A stretch of 64,000 bases of DNA from Rhizobiaceae bacterium (GCA_028279875.1 JANQMU010000054.1:1-64000); one strand, 5' to 3'; shown: positions 18,759 to 27,046, counted from the stretch's first letter. Notes: a model not told the origin generated them from the letters alone. Made by a program: numbers and translations.

Positions 18759-20144
18759 TTATTCGGCCTGGACGTGGGCGCTGATCCTGAGTTCGTCACC
18801 GAGGAACGGCAGGTCGCCATTGGCGTCCGTGCTGACATTCCAGATATCTGGCCACTGCAGGCGTTCAGCACCCCATGACGATGAAGACGGCATGGATGAC
18901 CAAGTGTCGCGATCGGAATGCCGGACCATGATCCCGCCCGGTCCCATGCCGGAATGGATCGCGATCTGAAGACAAAAATTCTCGTCATCGTTTAATCGCG
19001 GGCCAAGCCAATAGTGTGGGCTCCGACCCGCCTCTGGCTGCAGGGTGATGGTCAGTTGTTGAGTTTTGCCTGAAAGACCCATCCAAAATGGTTCACGGGT
19101 GTTCTCGCCGGAATTGGCGGAAAGCAGTGTCTGGCGTCGGCCGGCTGTTTGCCCGGCGGTTCTGCCACGGATCGTCCATGCGAAGATGGCCGGGCTGGTT
19201 CTCGCCGCGTCAAACTGACCGGTGGCCGGTGCCGGTTGTTCTCCGTCTGACAGACATGGCCATGTCGTCGCGGGTGGCAGTTCGAATGGCCAGGCGAGCC
19301 TCTCGCGCACGTGACCATCGGTGTCCAGGACCTGATACCGCAAGCCGTCATCGTCCAGCGCCAGCTGGACGGCGTGAAGATATTCCACGCCCTCGGGCAT
19401 CCTGTGCGCGGTACCGGCCCCGGCCGTGGTGATTTGCAGAACGCCGTCGTGGATTTGGGTATCAAACGCCAAAATGTGGCTGCACAAATAGGCCAGAACC
19501 CCGTTTTGCCTGAGGATGCGCCAGAAGTCCGCCCGGTATTCGGACCCGATCTGTCGTACATAATCGCCGGCAAAGCCATTGACCGCAAAAGTCGGATGGT
19601 GACCGATGACGAATTTCCATCGCGCGCCGGCGTGTTCTTTCAACGTGGCTTCCAGCCACCGGGTTTCGACGTGACCTTCCCCACCCATCCCGGCGCAAAG
19701 CGTATGGATGAATATGAGGAGCAGATCATCGTTGCGGACAAAGTAGGAAAGCCCTTCCTGTCCGGGCGCACCGTTGCGCGGCAGATGGGCCAGCACGTCG
19801 GCGAAGACCCGTTCGCTCATTTCACCATAGGTGGTGTGGTTGCCGGTTGAATTGTAAAGCGGCGTTTCGTTGCGATCGAGCCAGGCCATCTCGTTTTCGA
19901 GCCAGTGGCTCCACTGCCGTCTCAATTCCGCTTCATCACCGGTCAACCCGATGACTTCGTCGCCGGGAAAAATGATGAATTCGGGTTTGGGGGCCAGCAG
20001 CGATACCACACGGTTGACGGCAGCATGGGATTTTTCGTGCGGCGCGCCCGCGACGCCCGAGCAACTGTCGCCATACAGCACAAACTGGTGCCCTCTGCCG
20101 TTGGGGGTGAGCGCTGGAATTGTCTCGTCTGGCTGTTTACCCAT
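18759..20144 (-). CDS. Metallophosphoesterase family protein with C-terminal beta-rich domain
   Basis: Calcineurin-like phosphoesterase of 461 aa. Metal-ligand motifs appear in order: FVLYGDSCSG, IIFPGDEVIG, YNSTGNHTTYGE and FVIGHHPTFA, followed by CSHILAFDTQ, a variant of the usual GHxH block. After residue about 300 the sequence is predicted beta-rich with W and G residues (REPFWMGLSGKTQQLTI, YWLGPRLNDDENFCLQIAIHSG, WPDIWNVS) and may be a carbohydrate-binding or LamG-like module, which I cannot name. No signal peptide is seen. ATG 20144 is chosen because GCGGAA is 8 nt upstream and the longer frame has no family-like sequence. It sits 46 bp after the dehydrogenase gene on the same strand. 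Confidence 0.78.
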   Translation of the reverse strand: MGKQPDETIPALTPNGRGHQFVLYGDSCSGVAGAPHEKSHAAVNRVVSLLAPKPEFIIFPGDEVIGLTGDEAELRRQWSHWLENEMAWLDRNETPLYNSTGNHTTYGEMSERVFADVLAHLPRNGAPGQEGLSYFVRNDDLLLIFIHTLCAGMGGEGHVETRWLEATLKEHAGARWKFVIGHHPTFAVNGFAGDYVRQIGSEYRADFWRILRQNGVLAYLCSHILAFDTQIHDGVLQITTAGAGTAHRMPEGVEYLHAVQLALDDDGLRYQVLDTDGHVRERLAWPFELPPATTWPCLSDGEQPAPATGQFDAARTSPAIFAWTIRGRTAGQTAGRRQTLLSANSGENTREPFWMGLSGKTQQLTITLQPEAGRSPHYWLGPRLNDDENFCLQIAIHSGMGPGGIMVRHSDRDTWSSMPSSSSWGAERLQWPDIWNVSTDANGDLPFLGDELRISAHVQAE

Positions 20145-20190
20145 GGTGGCGTTCCGCTGGCTTGTCGATGCGCAACCGGACTGATTGCGT

Positions 20191-21252
20191 TCAGCGGGCC
20201 TTTGCCTGCCGCGCCGATGCGATCTTGCGGATGGCCATTTCGTCGGCGATTTCCGAGCTGGGCCGGCCGCTGTTGCGGGCGGTTTCAAGGATTGACAGGA
20301 TCGTGTCGTACAGCCCTTCGATGCGCTCGATCGAGTCCCTGCGCGATAGGGTGGCGAAGATGACGGTCGAAGCGCCCATCATGCCGCCGGCATTGACGAC
20401 ATAATCGGGCACATAGGTGATGCCGCGCGCCTGCAGGGCCGCGCCGTGGCGTGGTTCGGCCAGTTGGTTGTTGGCGAGGCCGCAGACCACTTTCGCCTGG
20501 ATCTCCGGCAGCGTTTTATCGTTGATCACGGCGCCCATGGCACACGGCGCGAATATGTCCGCCGGTTGCGCGTGGATGATTTCGGGGGCCACTGCCTCGG
20601 CGCCGTAGCGCGCAACGACATCCTTCACTGCTGCATCGCGTATATCGGCGACTACCAGTTCGGCGCCGGCCTCATGCAATTGGCGCGCCAGGTCGGAACC
20701 GGTTGCGCCGAGGCCCTGGATGGCGACGCGCAGGCCCTTGAGGTCGTCGCGTCCCCACACATGTTTTGCCGCCGCGTGGATGCCGGTGAAGCCGCCAAGC
20801 GCGGTAAAGGAAGCCGCGCTGAAACCATCCTCATAATGGGCGGCCTGGGTGAAGATGAAATCGCAGTTTTCAGCCAGGATATCGGCGTCTTGCGGGCTGA
20901 CGCCGATGTCGATCGCCGCCCAGTAGCGTCCGCCGAGCGCCTGTACATGTCTTGAGAACGCCCGCAGAAGGTCGGCCTTGCCGGACCCGGACGGGTCCGC
21001 AATGATCACCGATTTGCCGCCGCCGAGCGGTAATCCGGCAACGGCGTTTTTGTAGCTCATGCCCTTTGACAGCCGCAAAACGTCGGTCAGGGCATCGTCG
21101 ACAGACGGGTAGGGATGCATGCGGCAGCCGCCGGCCGCCGGACCCAGGGCCGTCGAGTGGATGGCGATGATGCTGTGAAGATCGGTGTCCGGATCGTGGC
21201 AGAACAGAACCTGTTCGTGATGATCAAATTCACGGTGGGTGAAGACCGGCAT
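20191..21252 (-). CDS. Leucine-type amino acid dehydrogenase (Glu/Leu/Phe/Val dehydrogenase family)
   Basis: NAD-dependent oxidative deaminase of branched-chain or aromatic amino acids, 353 aa. The substrate motif YKNAVAGLPLGGGKSVI contains Lys68 and Lys80, the positions of the catalytic pair in leucine dehydrogenase. The nucleotide domain has VAIQGLGATGSDLARQL, and CGLANNQLAEPRHG and YVPDYVVNAGG are conserved. Starts at ATG 21252, which is preceded by GGGACCCC rather than a strong site. In this family such enzymes yield 2-oxo acids from valine, leucine or phenylalanine. It may be cotranscribed with the metallophosphoesterase and acetyltransferase genes on the same strand. Confidence 0.92.
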   Translation of the reverse strand: MPVFTHREFDHHEQVLFCHDPDTDLHSIIAIHSTALGPAAGGCRMHPYPSVDDALTDVLRLSKGMSYKNAVAGLPLGGGKSVIIADPSGSGKADLLRAFSRHVQALGGRYWAAIDIGVSPQDADILAENCDFIFTQAAHYEDGFSAASFTALGGFTGIHAAAKHVWGRDDLKGLRVAIQGLGATGSDLARQLHEAGAELVVADIRDAAVKDVVARYGAEAVAPEIIHAQPADIFAPCAMGAVINDKTLPEIQAKVVCGLANNQLAEPRHGAALQARGITYVPDYVVNAGGMMGASTVIFATLSRRDSIERIEGLYDTILSILETARNSGRPSSEIADEMAIRKIASARQAKAR

Positions 21253-21317
21253 GGGGGTCCCTTCAATAGCGCTTCATTCTCGGCGTTGTCGACCGCGTTT
21301 ATCGGGTCTGCACCATG

Positions 21318-21836
21318 TCAGGTCGCACTGTCCAGATCAAACGCATAGGTGATGGCATCGGGAAACCATGGCGGCGCCGGCATGTCCGGGCGCAGGACAC
21401 CACCGAGTTTTTCCGCCAGACGAATCGATGCCGCATTGTCCTTGATGATCCGGGCCAGCAGCAGCGGGAAACCCAGATCGCCGGCAGCGTGTTCATAATA
21501 GGCCCTGCTGGCCTCGTGGGCGTAGCCCTTGCCCTCATTCTCACTGTCCCAGATCGACCAGGTCAATTCAGGCGGCCAATCCCGGTGGAGCTGCAGGGCA
21601 CCCACATGTCCAATCGGTCGACCGGTTGCCGTGTCGGCAAAGACAAAGCGGCCGAACCCACGCAACTGCCAATGGCCGATCATCGCGGCAAGCTTGTCGA
21701 AAGACTGGACAGCATCATAGGGTCCGCCGACAAATTCCGTCCGGGCGCTGGCGCAATAGGCCGTATAGGGTTCAAGGTCGCTTGCCCGGGGCAGGCGGAG
21801 CGTCAGGCGGTCGGTTCGGATGGCGGTGTCCATCAT
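21318..21836 (-). CDS. GNAT family N-acetyltransferase (RimJ/RimL-like)
   Basis: Acetyltransferase of 172 aa of the RimJ/RimL group. It begins TDRLTLRLPRASDLEPY, has GRPIGHVGALQLHRDWPPELTWSIWDSENEGKGYAHEA, where the GKGYA turn is the acetyl-CoA-binding loop, and ends with FPLLLARIIKDNAASIRLAEKLGG, the typical C-terminal N-x-x-S segment. The acceptor is unknown. It lies upstream of the leucine-type dehydrogenase on the same strand, 65 bp away, and is divergent from the YjbR gene. Confidence 0.88.
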   Translation of the reverse strand: MMDTAIRTDRLTLRLPRASDLEPYTAYCASARTEFVGGPYDAVQSFDKLAAMIGHWQLRGFGRFVFADTATGRPIGHVGALQLHRDWPPELTWSIWDSENEGKGYAHEASRAYYEHAAGDLGFPLLLARIIKDNAASIRLAEKLGGVLRPDMPAPPWFPDAITYAFDLDSAT

Positions 21837-21924
21837 ATTGCCATAGGGTCAAAGACCAGATTGCGCAAACCGGTGTGCCGGAATCATTTATGTGTGGTAT
21901 GCCTGAAGAGAGGATCGCATTTCA

Positions 21925-22284
21925 ATGACATCCGATGCCATGAGCCGAAAAACAATCAATGCCATATGCGGGGCGTTCCCCGGCGCCGAGGTTTCCGACC
22001 CGTGGGGCGGCGGTCACGATGCCTGGAAGGTCGGCGGCAAGATGTTCGCCTGTATCGGGGCGGTTACGCCCGGGGTGTCGGTGAAGACCGACAGTATCGA
22101 GACGGCGCAAATGCTGATCGATGCCGGCGTCGGGGTCAAGGCACCATATTTCCACCGTTCCTGGGTCAATCTGCCCTGGGAGACGGAGGAGGATGAACTG
22201 CGGTACCGGTTGGAAAACTCCTATCGGCTGGTTCGCGGGAGCCTGACCAAGAAGGTGCAGTCTCAGCTCGATCCGTTTGATTGA
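21925..22284 (+). CDS. MmcQ/YjbR family protein
   Basis: Small cytoplasmic protein of 119 aa of the MmcQ/YjbR (CyaY-like fold, double-wing) family. The pattern is ICGAFPGAEVSDPWGGGHDAWKVGGKMFACIG, then VKTDSIETAQML and APYFHRSWVNLPWE, with the usual SYRLVRGSLTKK end. A DNA-binding role has been proposed for the family, but none is shown here. Single gene, convergent with the MAPEG gene. Confidence 0.88.
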   Translation: MTSDAMSRKTINAICGAFPGAEVSDPWGGGHDAWKVGGKMFACIGAVTPGVSVKTDSIETAQMLIDAGVGVKAPYFHRSWVNLPWETEEDELRYRLENSYRLVRGSLTKKVQSQLDPFD

Positions 22285-22325
22285 CTGCGGAGCATCGGGT
22301 TCGCGATGCCGGGCAGGCCCGCCGC

Positions 22326-22739
22326 TCAAAGCGCGGCGGAGCCCATTTGCACCAGATGCCACAGGATCGCGACGGCAAAGCCGCCCATGGGGATGAAGGT
22401 CAGGATCATGGAAATGGACCGTGCATTGCCCCAGCCATGGCGGCGGATGATCCAGTAGTGCAGGCCGCGCCCGGCCAGCAGAATGAGACCGCCGGTCCAC
22501 AGCAGATAGGCGGGTGTGCCGACAAGCTCGGCGCCGGCCATGGCCAGCAAAGTGATCGGCACGGTTTCCGTGAAGTTGCCATGCGCCCGGACATTGCGGC
22601 GAAGCGCAATGTCGCCCTCATCATAGAAATGAACCTCGTTCTTGATCCGCGCCACACCCACGAGGTTGGTGATAACCACCTGGATGAGCGCGAAGATGGC
22701 GACAAAATACAGCGTGATGGCGGGGAGCATCTCATGCAT
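22326..22739 (-). CDS. MAPEG family membrane protein
   Basis: Integral membrane protein of 137 aa with four predicted helices (AITLYFVAIFALIQVVITNLVG; ETVPITLLAMAGAELVG; LLWTGGLILLAGRGLHYW; ISMILTFIPMGGFAVAILW). The block NLVGVARIKNEVHFYDEGD followed by RRNVRAHGNFTETVP is the MAPEG signature (R-x-x-R-x-H-x-N-x-x-E). Related proteins include glutathione transferase-like enzymes. ATG 22739 lies inside the end of the upstream VOC gene (8 bp overlap), so the two are cotranscribed. Confidence 0.9.
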   Translation of the reverse strand: MHEMLPAITLYFVAIFALIQVVITNLVGVARIKNEVHFYDEGDIALRRNVRAHGNFTETVPITLLAMAGAELVGTPAYLLWTGGLILLAGRGLHYWIIRRHGWGNARSISMILTFIPMGGFAVAILWHLVQMGSAAL

Positions 22740-23079
22740 CGGCGCGCCGTTTCCAAAGCGCCATGACCGATCCGCCGGGGTCGCGGATGAAAGTTGCCGT
22801 GCCGGCCGGCCCGCTGAGGTTTTCGGCGAGGATATCGGCGCCGTTCGATTCGGCTTTCCGTGCCTCACTGCCGAGATCCTCGACCTCGACATAGGGCACC
22901 CAGCCGCTGACAGATTCCATGGCCTCGCAGACACCGGCAAACGGGCCGTTGTCACCGTCGATCTGCATGGTCATCGAACCGATATCGTTTTGCTGCCAGC
23001 CAAAGGTATTCGCCAGAAACTGCGCCGTGGCGCTGCGGTCGTTGCCGATGACGTCAAACCAGACAAAGGGGGAAGACAT
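22732..23079 (-). CDS. VOC family protein (glyoxalase/bleomycin-resistance fold)
   Basis: Small metal-dependent enzyme fold of 115 aa with two beta-alpha-beta-beta-beta units: FVWFDVIGNDRSATAQFLANTFGW and GWVPYVEVEDLGSEARKAESNGADILAEN, ending FIRDPGGSVMALWK. Such proteins resemble PhnB/YkcA-type VOC members; the reaction cannot be predicted. It is the first gene of a VOC-MAPEG pair transcribed away from the HxlR regulator, with two copies of a putative operator in the shared promoter region. Confidence 0.87.
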   Translation of the reverse strand: MSSPFVWFDVIGNDRSATAQFLANTFGWQQNDIGSMTMQIDGDNGPFAGVCEAMESVSGWVPYVEVEDLGSEARKAESNGADILAENLSGPAGTATFIRDPGGSVMALWKRRADA

Positions 23080-23092
23080 TGGATCTCCTTTT

Positions 23093-23147
23093 CACTTTTA
23101 ATTTGCAAGTAATTATTCATACGCAAATCACTTTTAATTCGCAAGTG
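23093..23147. promoter_or_regulatory. Twin operator between the VOC gene and the HxlR regulator
   Basis: Two 18-19 bp copies of CACTTTTAATTYGCAAGTR lie at 23093-23111 and 23129-23147, exactly 36 bp apart. Each has the inverted ends CACTT..AAGTG (AAGTA in the first copy). Their position in the 94 bp divergent promoter and their spacing by about 3.5 helical turns suggest binding by the adjacent HxlR protein, controlling itself and the VOC-MAPEG pair. Confidence 0.65.
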
Positions 23148-23173
23148 TTTTCTGTCCGTGCTATGGAAGCGCC

Positions 23174-23605
23174 ATGAAACGCAAGCAAAAGAAGAGCTGG
23201 AACGGATGTCCCGTCCGCTACGCGGCCGGGATTTTCGGCGACAAATGGTGCTTCGTCATTCTTCGCGACGTGCTGCTGCACGGAAAGCGCTACTACGGCG
23301 ACTTCCAGTCGTCGGAAGAGGGCATTGCCTCCAATATTCTGGCTGCGCGGCTGGGGCATCTGGAGGCCGAGGGCATGTTGACGCGGCACACGGACCGGCG
23401 CAAGCGGAGCCGGGTCTATTATCTGCCGACGGCCAAGGCCCGGGCGCTGTTGCCGGCCTTTCTCGGCATGATGGTGTGGTCGACCGAGTTCGATCCGTGC
23501 ACCGAGGCACCGGCAACTTTCTCCGTCGCCTTCAAGGACGATCCACGCGGCACGGTGGACTGGTATGAGGCCGAAATCGACCGGGTGAACGCGGCACTCA
23601 AATAG
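23174..23605 (+). CDS. HxlR family transcriptional regulator
   Basis: Winged-helix regulator of 143 aa. The N-terminal SWNGCPVRYAAGIFGDKW has the conserved cysteine of the family, used in some members for redox or electrophile sensing. LRDVLLHGKRYYGDFQSSEEGIASNILAARLGHLEAEGMLTR is the winged helix-turn-helix, and RSRVYYLPTAKARAL the wing. Divergent from VOC-MAPEG, with twin operators between them; control of those genes in response to a reactive small molecule is an inference. Confidence 0.9.
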   Translation: MKRKQKKSWNGCPVRYAAGIFGDKWCFVILRDVLLHGKRYYGDFQSSEEGIASNILAARLGHLEAEGMLTRHTDRRKRSRVYYLPTAKARALLPAFLGMMVWSTEFDPCTEAPATFSVAFKDDPRGTVDWYEAEIDRVNAALK

Positions 23606-23658
23606 CCGCGACCGGCTCTGCGGCCCGGATCAGGGGCCTTTCCAACAGCTGCCTTTGA

Positions 23659-23718
23659 CCGATCACCGACCCTCTCGCGGGTGGTGTGATGCCGGTGATC
23701 GGCGTCGCTGTGTTTTTT
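23659..23718 (+). terminator. Possible terminator after the HxlR gene
   Basis: A 10 bp stem CCGATCACCG (23659-23668) pairs with CGGTGATCGG (23693-23702) around a 24 nt loop. A run of six T begins 10 nt after the stem, farther than in an ideal terminator. Confidence 0.35.
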
Positions 23719-23806
23719 ACATGCAAAAGAGAATTTTACAAATGGAATTCGTTGCCCTATGGTTGCGGCGTCGATTTGAAGGAATTCGATCCGGAACCCG
23801 GTGCAA

Positions 23807-24262
23807 ATGATCGTTGAGCAGTATTTCGAAGACTACGAGATTGGCGCCAAGCGCAGGACCTTTGGGCGCACGATTACCGAAGCCGACATCGTTGTTCATG
23901 CCGGCCACAGCGGCGATTTCTTTCCGCACCATATGGATGCCGAATGGTGTGCCGGACAGGAATTCGGGCAACGGGTTGCCCACGGGACGATGATCTTCAC
24001 CATCGGCGTTGGACTGACCGCAACGGTGATCAATCCGCTGGCCTTCAGCCTGGGTTATGACCGCCTGCGCTTCGTCAAACCCGTGCATATCGGCGACACC
24101 ATCCACACGGAAGTGGAGGTGACAAGGAAATTCCCTGACGAAAAACGAGAACATTACGGCCGGGTAATAGAGGGGACATCGGTCATCAACCAGAACGGTG
24201 CGACGGTACTGTACTGCGAGCACATCTATCTGGTGCAGATGAAGACCGCTGCCGGCACCTGA
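23807..24262 (+). CDS. MaoC family dehydratase (hot-dog fold)
   Basis: Hot-dog fold hydratase of about 151 aa. It shows the hydratase motif D-x4-H (GDFFPHHMD) and the [16 protein letters not shown] helix, with [21 protein letters not shown] in the second half. Such enzymes add water to 2-enoyl thioesters or related mesaconyl-type substrates. ATG 23807 is preferred (GGAA 10 nt upstream); GTG 23801 is also in frame. It precedes the sugar-type ABC importer by 37 bp and is likely its first operon gene. A second MaoC gene stands at the other end of the cluster. Confidence 0.88.
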   Translation: MIVEQYFEDYEIGAKRRTFGRTITEADIVVHAGHSGDFFPHHMDAEWCAGQEFGQRVAHGTMIFTIGVGLTATVINPLAFSLGYDRLRFVKPVHIGDTIHTEVEVTRKFPDEKREHYGRVIEGTSVINQNGATVLYCEHIYLVQMKTAAGT

Positions 24263-24299
24263 CGAAACCGACTTGACTGAAATTTTGGAGGAGGAAGCA

Positions 24300-25481
24300 A
24301 TGAAACTATCCGTGATAACCATGACTGTCTCGGCGTTGGCGATGACCATAGGGATGGCATCAGCCGCGACCGTTGACGAGATCAAGAAGACGCTGCCGGA
24401 GTCGCTGCAGACGGAATATGACAATTCCGATACGGTGGTCGCAGCATCACCGCTGCAGGGCTACAATGCCCCGGAAAAACCGTGGAAATGGTGCCACTCG
24501 GAGAGCTATCAGGGCAATCCGTGGCGTGTCGCCCTGACCAATGAGCTCAAGCGGCTGGTTGACGGCCTGAAGGACGAGGGCGTCGTCTCGAGCTTCGAAA
24601 TGTCCGATTCCAATGGCGATGCGGGCATTCAGATTTCGCATATTCGCAGTTTCATCGAAAAGGACTGCGACATCATCACTACCGTTCCGGGTTCAGGCAC
24701 CGGCCTCAACGCGGCGATCGACGCCGCTGTCGATGCCGGCATTCCGGTGGTGACCGGCGCCGCGACAGTGACCACCGAGAAGGCCATCAATGTCGACTCC
24801 AATTACTACAAATGGGGTTACAACATGGCCGACAACCTTGCAAAGGCGCTTGGCGGCAAGGGTAATGTCGTCATGGTCGAGGGTATTGCCGGCGTGTCGA
24901 TCGTGGACCAGCAGCGCGCCGGTGCCCAGGACGCCTTCAAGAAGCATCCGGGAATCAAGGTCGTCCGCATGGTCAACGGCAACTGGACGCCGAGCGTCAC
25001 CAAATCGGTGATCCTGCAGACCCTGGCGACCCATCCGGCGCCCATAGACGGCGTCTGGACAACCGGTTCGGAAACCCGTGTCGTCGCCGAAGCCTTCAAA
25101 CAGGCCGGCCGGCCGCTGCCGGTGGTGACCGGCTCCGTTACCGGTGATGCGCTCGGTTACTGGAAGGCCAATCCGGACGAGTTCAAATTCACCGGTGGCG
25201 CGGTCCTGCCAAGCTGGATCGGACAGTCGATCTTCCGCACGGCAAGCCGGGTTCTGGACGGTCAGACACCGGTGCTGAACACGCTCATGATTCCGGTGCC
25301 GTCGGTTGAAATGGCCGATTTCGAAAAATGGTACGCGGACTGCATGAAACCGGATTCGGCGGAGATCTTTCCGGTATCGCCCACCGATCCGGTGCCGCCG
25401 GCCGTGATGCAGGCCTATTTCGGCAGTGACAAGCCGGCACCCGGATGGGACTATTCGGAAATTCCGCCGGCCTGCAAATAG
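24300..25481 (+). CDS. Sugar-type ABC transporter substrate-binding protein
   Basis: Periplasmic binding protein of 393 aa of the ribose/galactose-type family (Peripla_BP_4 group). A signal peptide (MKLSVITMTVSALAMTIGMASA) is followed by a two-lobe body with SFIEKDCDIITTVPGSGTGLNAAIDAAVDAGIPVVT, VEGIAGVSIVDQQRAGAQDAFKKHPGIKV and WTTGSETRVVAEAFKQAGRPLPVV. Extra cysteines (WKWCHSES, KDCD, ADCMKP, PPACK) could form disulfides. GGAGGAGG lies just before ATG 24300. A hairpin after the gene may terminate most transcripts, giving excess binding protein over the membrane parts. Ligand unknown. Confidence 0.92.
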   Translation: MKLSVITMTVSALAMTIGMASAATVDEIKKTLPESLQTEYDNSDTVVAASPLQGYNAPEKPWKWCHSESYQGNPWRVALTNELKRLVDGLKDEGVVSSFEMSDSNGDAGIQISHIRSFIEKDCDIITTVPGSGTGLNAAIDAAVDAGIPVVTGAATVTTEKAINVDSNYYKWGYNMADNLAKALGGKGNVVMVEGIAGVSIVDQQRAGAQDAFKKHPGIKVVRMVNGNWTPSVTKSVILQTLATHPAPIDGVWTTGSETRVVAEAFKQAGRPLPVVTGSVTGDALGYWKANPDEFKFTGGAVLPSWIGQSIFRTASRVLDGQTPVLNTLMIPVPSVEMADFEKWYADCMKPDSAEIFPVSPTDPVPPAVMQAYFGSDKPAPGWDYSEIPPACK

Positions 25482-25503
25482 GTCATCGTTCCCTTTGGGC
25501 TTG

Positions 25504-25534
25504 CGGAACGCCGGTTCGCCGGCGTTCCGTTTTT
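25504..25534 (+). terminator. Intra-operon terminator or attenuating hairpin after the binding protein gene
   Basis: Perfect 11 bp stem CGGAACGCCGG / CCGGCGTTCCG with a stable TTCG tetraloop, followed by five T. It lies between the binding-protein gene and the ATPase genes, a common place for partial termination in ABC operons. Confidence 0.85.
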
Positions 25535-25557
25535 CCTGAATAAGACTGGCTTGCTGC

Positions 25558-26295
25558 GTGACCGCTCCCCTGCTGACAACATCCGGACTGACAAAGAGCT
25601 TCGGTGAAACCCGCGCCCTGCGCGACGTTTCGATCGAGATGATGCCCGGTCGTGTGCACACGATTCTCGGTGAGAACGGATCGGGCAAGAGCACTCTTGC
25701 CAAGGTGCTGGCCGGAATCATTCCGCCCGACAGCGGCGAAGTCCGGTTGGACGGCCAGCCGGTTTCACGCTGGAGTCCGGCTGCCATGTTGAAACTCGGC
25801 ATTGCCATGGTGCTGCAGGAAATCCTGATCGCGCCCAACAGGACGGTGCTGGACAATGTCCTGCTGGGCCATGACGGGATATTCCGCCATCATCGGACCG
25901 ATGCGCAAAAGCGGGCCTTTGTGGAAGACCTTCTGTCCGGATTGACCGAGCGCCGCTTCGATCTTGACGCTCTGGCGGGGGATCTCGAACTGCATGAGCA
26001 GCAGATTGTCGTCATTGCGCGCGGTTTTGCGCGCAAACCGCGACTGCTTATTCTGGACGAGGCGACCGCCGCGCTTGACCTTGCCGACCGGGACAGGCTG
26101 TTCGCGGCGATCCGCGCCTTTTGTTCCGACGGCGGCGCGGTTGCCTTCGTCTCCCACCGGATGCCGGAAATCATGGAATTGTCCGATATTGTCTATGTCA
26201 TGCACAATGGCCGCAACACGGCGCGCCTGTCGGGCTCCGATATCAATGCGCAGACCCTGCTGGCCCATCTGACGCAGGAGGGTATCGATGCCTGA
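25558..26295 (+). CDS. Sugar ABC transporter ATP-binding protein, N-terminal-type half (RbsA-like)
   Basis: ATP-binding cassette of 245 aa equal to the first cassette of RbsA/MglA-type ATPases. Walker A GENGSGKST near residue 41, Q-loop in MVLQEILIAPN, an altered signature LELHEQQIVVIARGFA in place of LSxGxxQ, Walker B LLILDEATAALD, and H-loop FVSHRMPE. Family members are usually about 500 aa with two cassettes in one chain; here the second cassette is the next gene, overlapping by 8 bp in another frame. GTG 25558 has no strong ribosome site. It probably carries the ATPase-competent site of the pair. Confidence 0.9.
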   Translation: MTAPLLTTSGLTKSFGETRALRDVSIEMMPGRVHTILGENGSGKSTLAKVLAGIIPPDSGEVRLDGQPVSRWSPAAMLKLGIAMVLQEILIAPNRTVLDNVLLGHDGIFRHHRTDAQKRAFVEDLLSGLTERRFDLDALAGDLELHEQQIVVIARGFARKPRLLILDEATAALDLADRDRLFAAIRAFCSDGGAVAFVSHRMPEIMELSDIVYVMHNGRNTARLSGSDINAQTLLAHLTQEGIDA

Positions 26296-27046
26296 GGCCG
26301 GAACCGTGCTGCGTGCGGAAGACCTGCAGATCGTTCCCGGATCGCCGGTCATATCCGAGGCGGTGAGGAAACGGGAAATCGTCGGCCTGGCCGGGCTGGA
26401 CGGCCATGGTCAGGCGCAATTCATCGAGGTTCTGGCGGGCAGGCGCGCACCGGCCGCCGGCCGTGTCCTGGCACAGACCGATCGCGGGGCGCAGGAGATC
26501 ACCTCCCTGTCCGGCGCGGCGCGTGCCCGGGTCGGGTATCTGCCGGCCGACCGCAAGCGCAACGGCATCTTTCCCGGTTTGAGTGTTCTCGACAATTTCA
26601 CGCTCGGCAATCTGGGCGGCTTCTCCTGGGGTGGGTGGCTCAGGCCGCGAAAGGCCCGAGCCGCCCTGAAGGCCTATCGCGACGAATTGTCGATGACCTA
26701 TGCATCGACCGGGATGCCCATCAACCGGCTGTCCGGCGGCAACCAGCAAAAGGTCCTGCTGGCGCGGTCGATGGCACGGCATCCCAATGTCATGCTCCTG
26801 AACGACCCGACGCGCGGCGTCGACATTCAGACGCGCAAGGCGCTCTATGGCTATCTTCGCGGAGCGGTGGCCGAGCGTGGCCTGACCCTGGTGATCCTGT
26901 CGACGGAGCTCGAGGAGATCCTCGAATTGTGCGACCGGGTGATCGTTTTCCGCGACAATGGCGTGTCGGCGCGCATCGACCGGCAGGACATGACGCTCGA
27001 CAGTGTCATGGCAGCGATGTTCGGACAGGTAAAGGCGCAGTCATGA
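26288..27046 (+). CDS. Sugar ABC transporter ATP-binding protein, C-terminal-type half (RbsA-like)
   Basis: Second cassette of 252 aa. It matches the C-terminal half of RbsA: a Walker A replaced by GLAGLDGHGQAQFIEVL without the P-loop lysine, as is normal for that half, then GYLPADRKRNGIFPGLSVLDN, a good signature LSGGNQQKVLLARSMA, Walker B VMLLNDPTRGVDI, and VILSTELEEILELCDRV. Its ATG overlaps the end of the first cassette, so the two are coupled. Both halves look complete and in order, which favours a true split gene over decay. It overlaps the first permease gene by 4 bp. Confidence 0.9.
   Translation: MPEAGTVLRAEDLQIVPGSPVISEAVRKREIVGLAGLDGHGQAQFIEVLAGRRAPAAGRVLAQTDRGAQEITSLSGAARARVGYLPADRKRNGIFPGLSVLDNFTLGNLGGFSWGGWLRPRKARAALKAYRDELSMTYASTGMPINRLSGGNQQKVLLARSMARHPNVMLLNDPTRGVDIQTRKALYGYLRGAVAERGLTLVILSTELEEILELCDRVIVFRDNGVSARIDRQDMTLDSVMAAMFGQVKAQS

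Noticed and set aside
26280..26300. Frameshift in an RbsA gene
   Set aside because: The downstream frame begins with its own ATG inside an 8 bp overlap and both halves carry the complete cassettes, so a split gene is preferred; reads would still be needed to exclude error.
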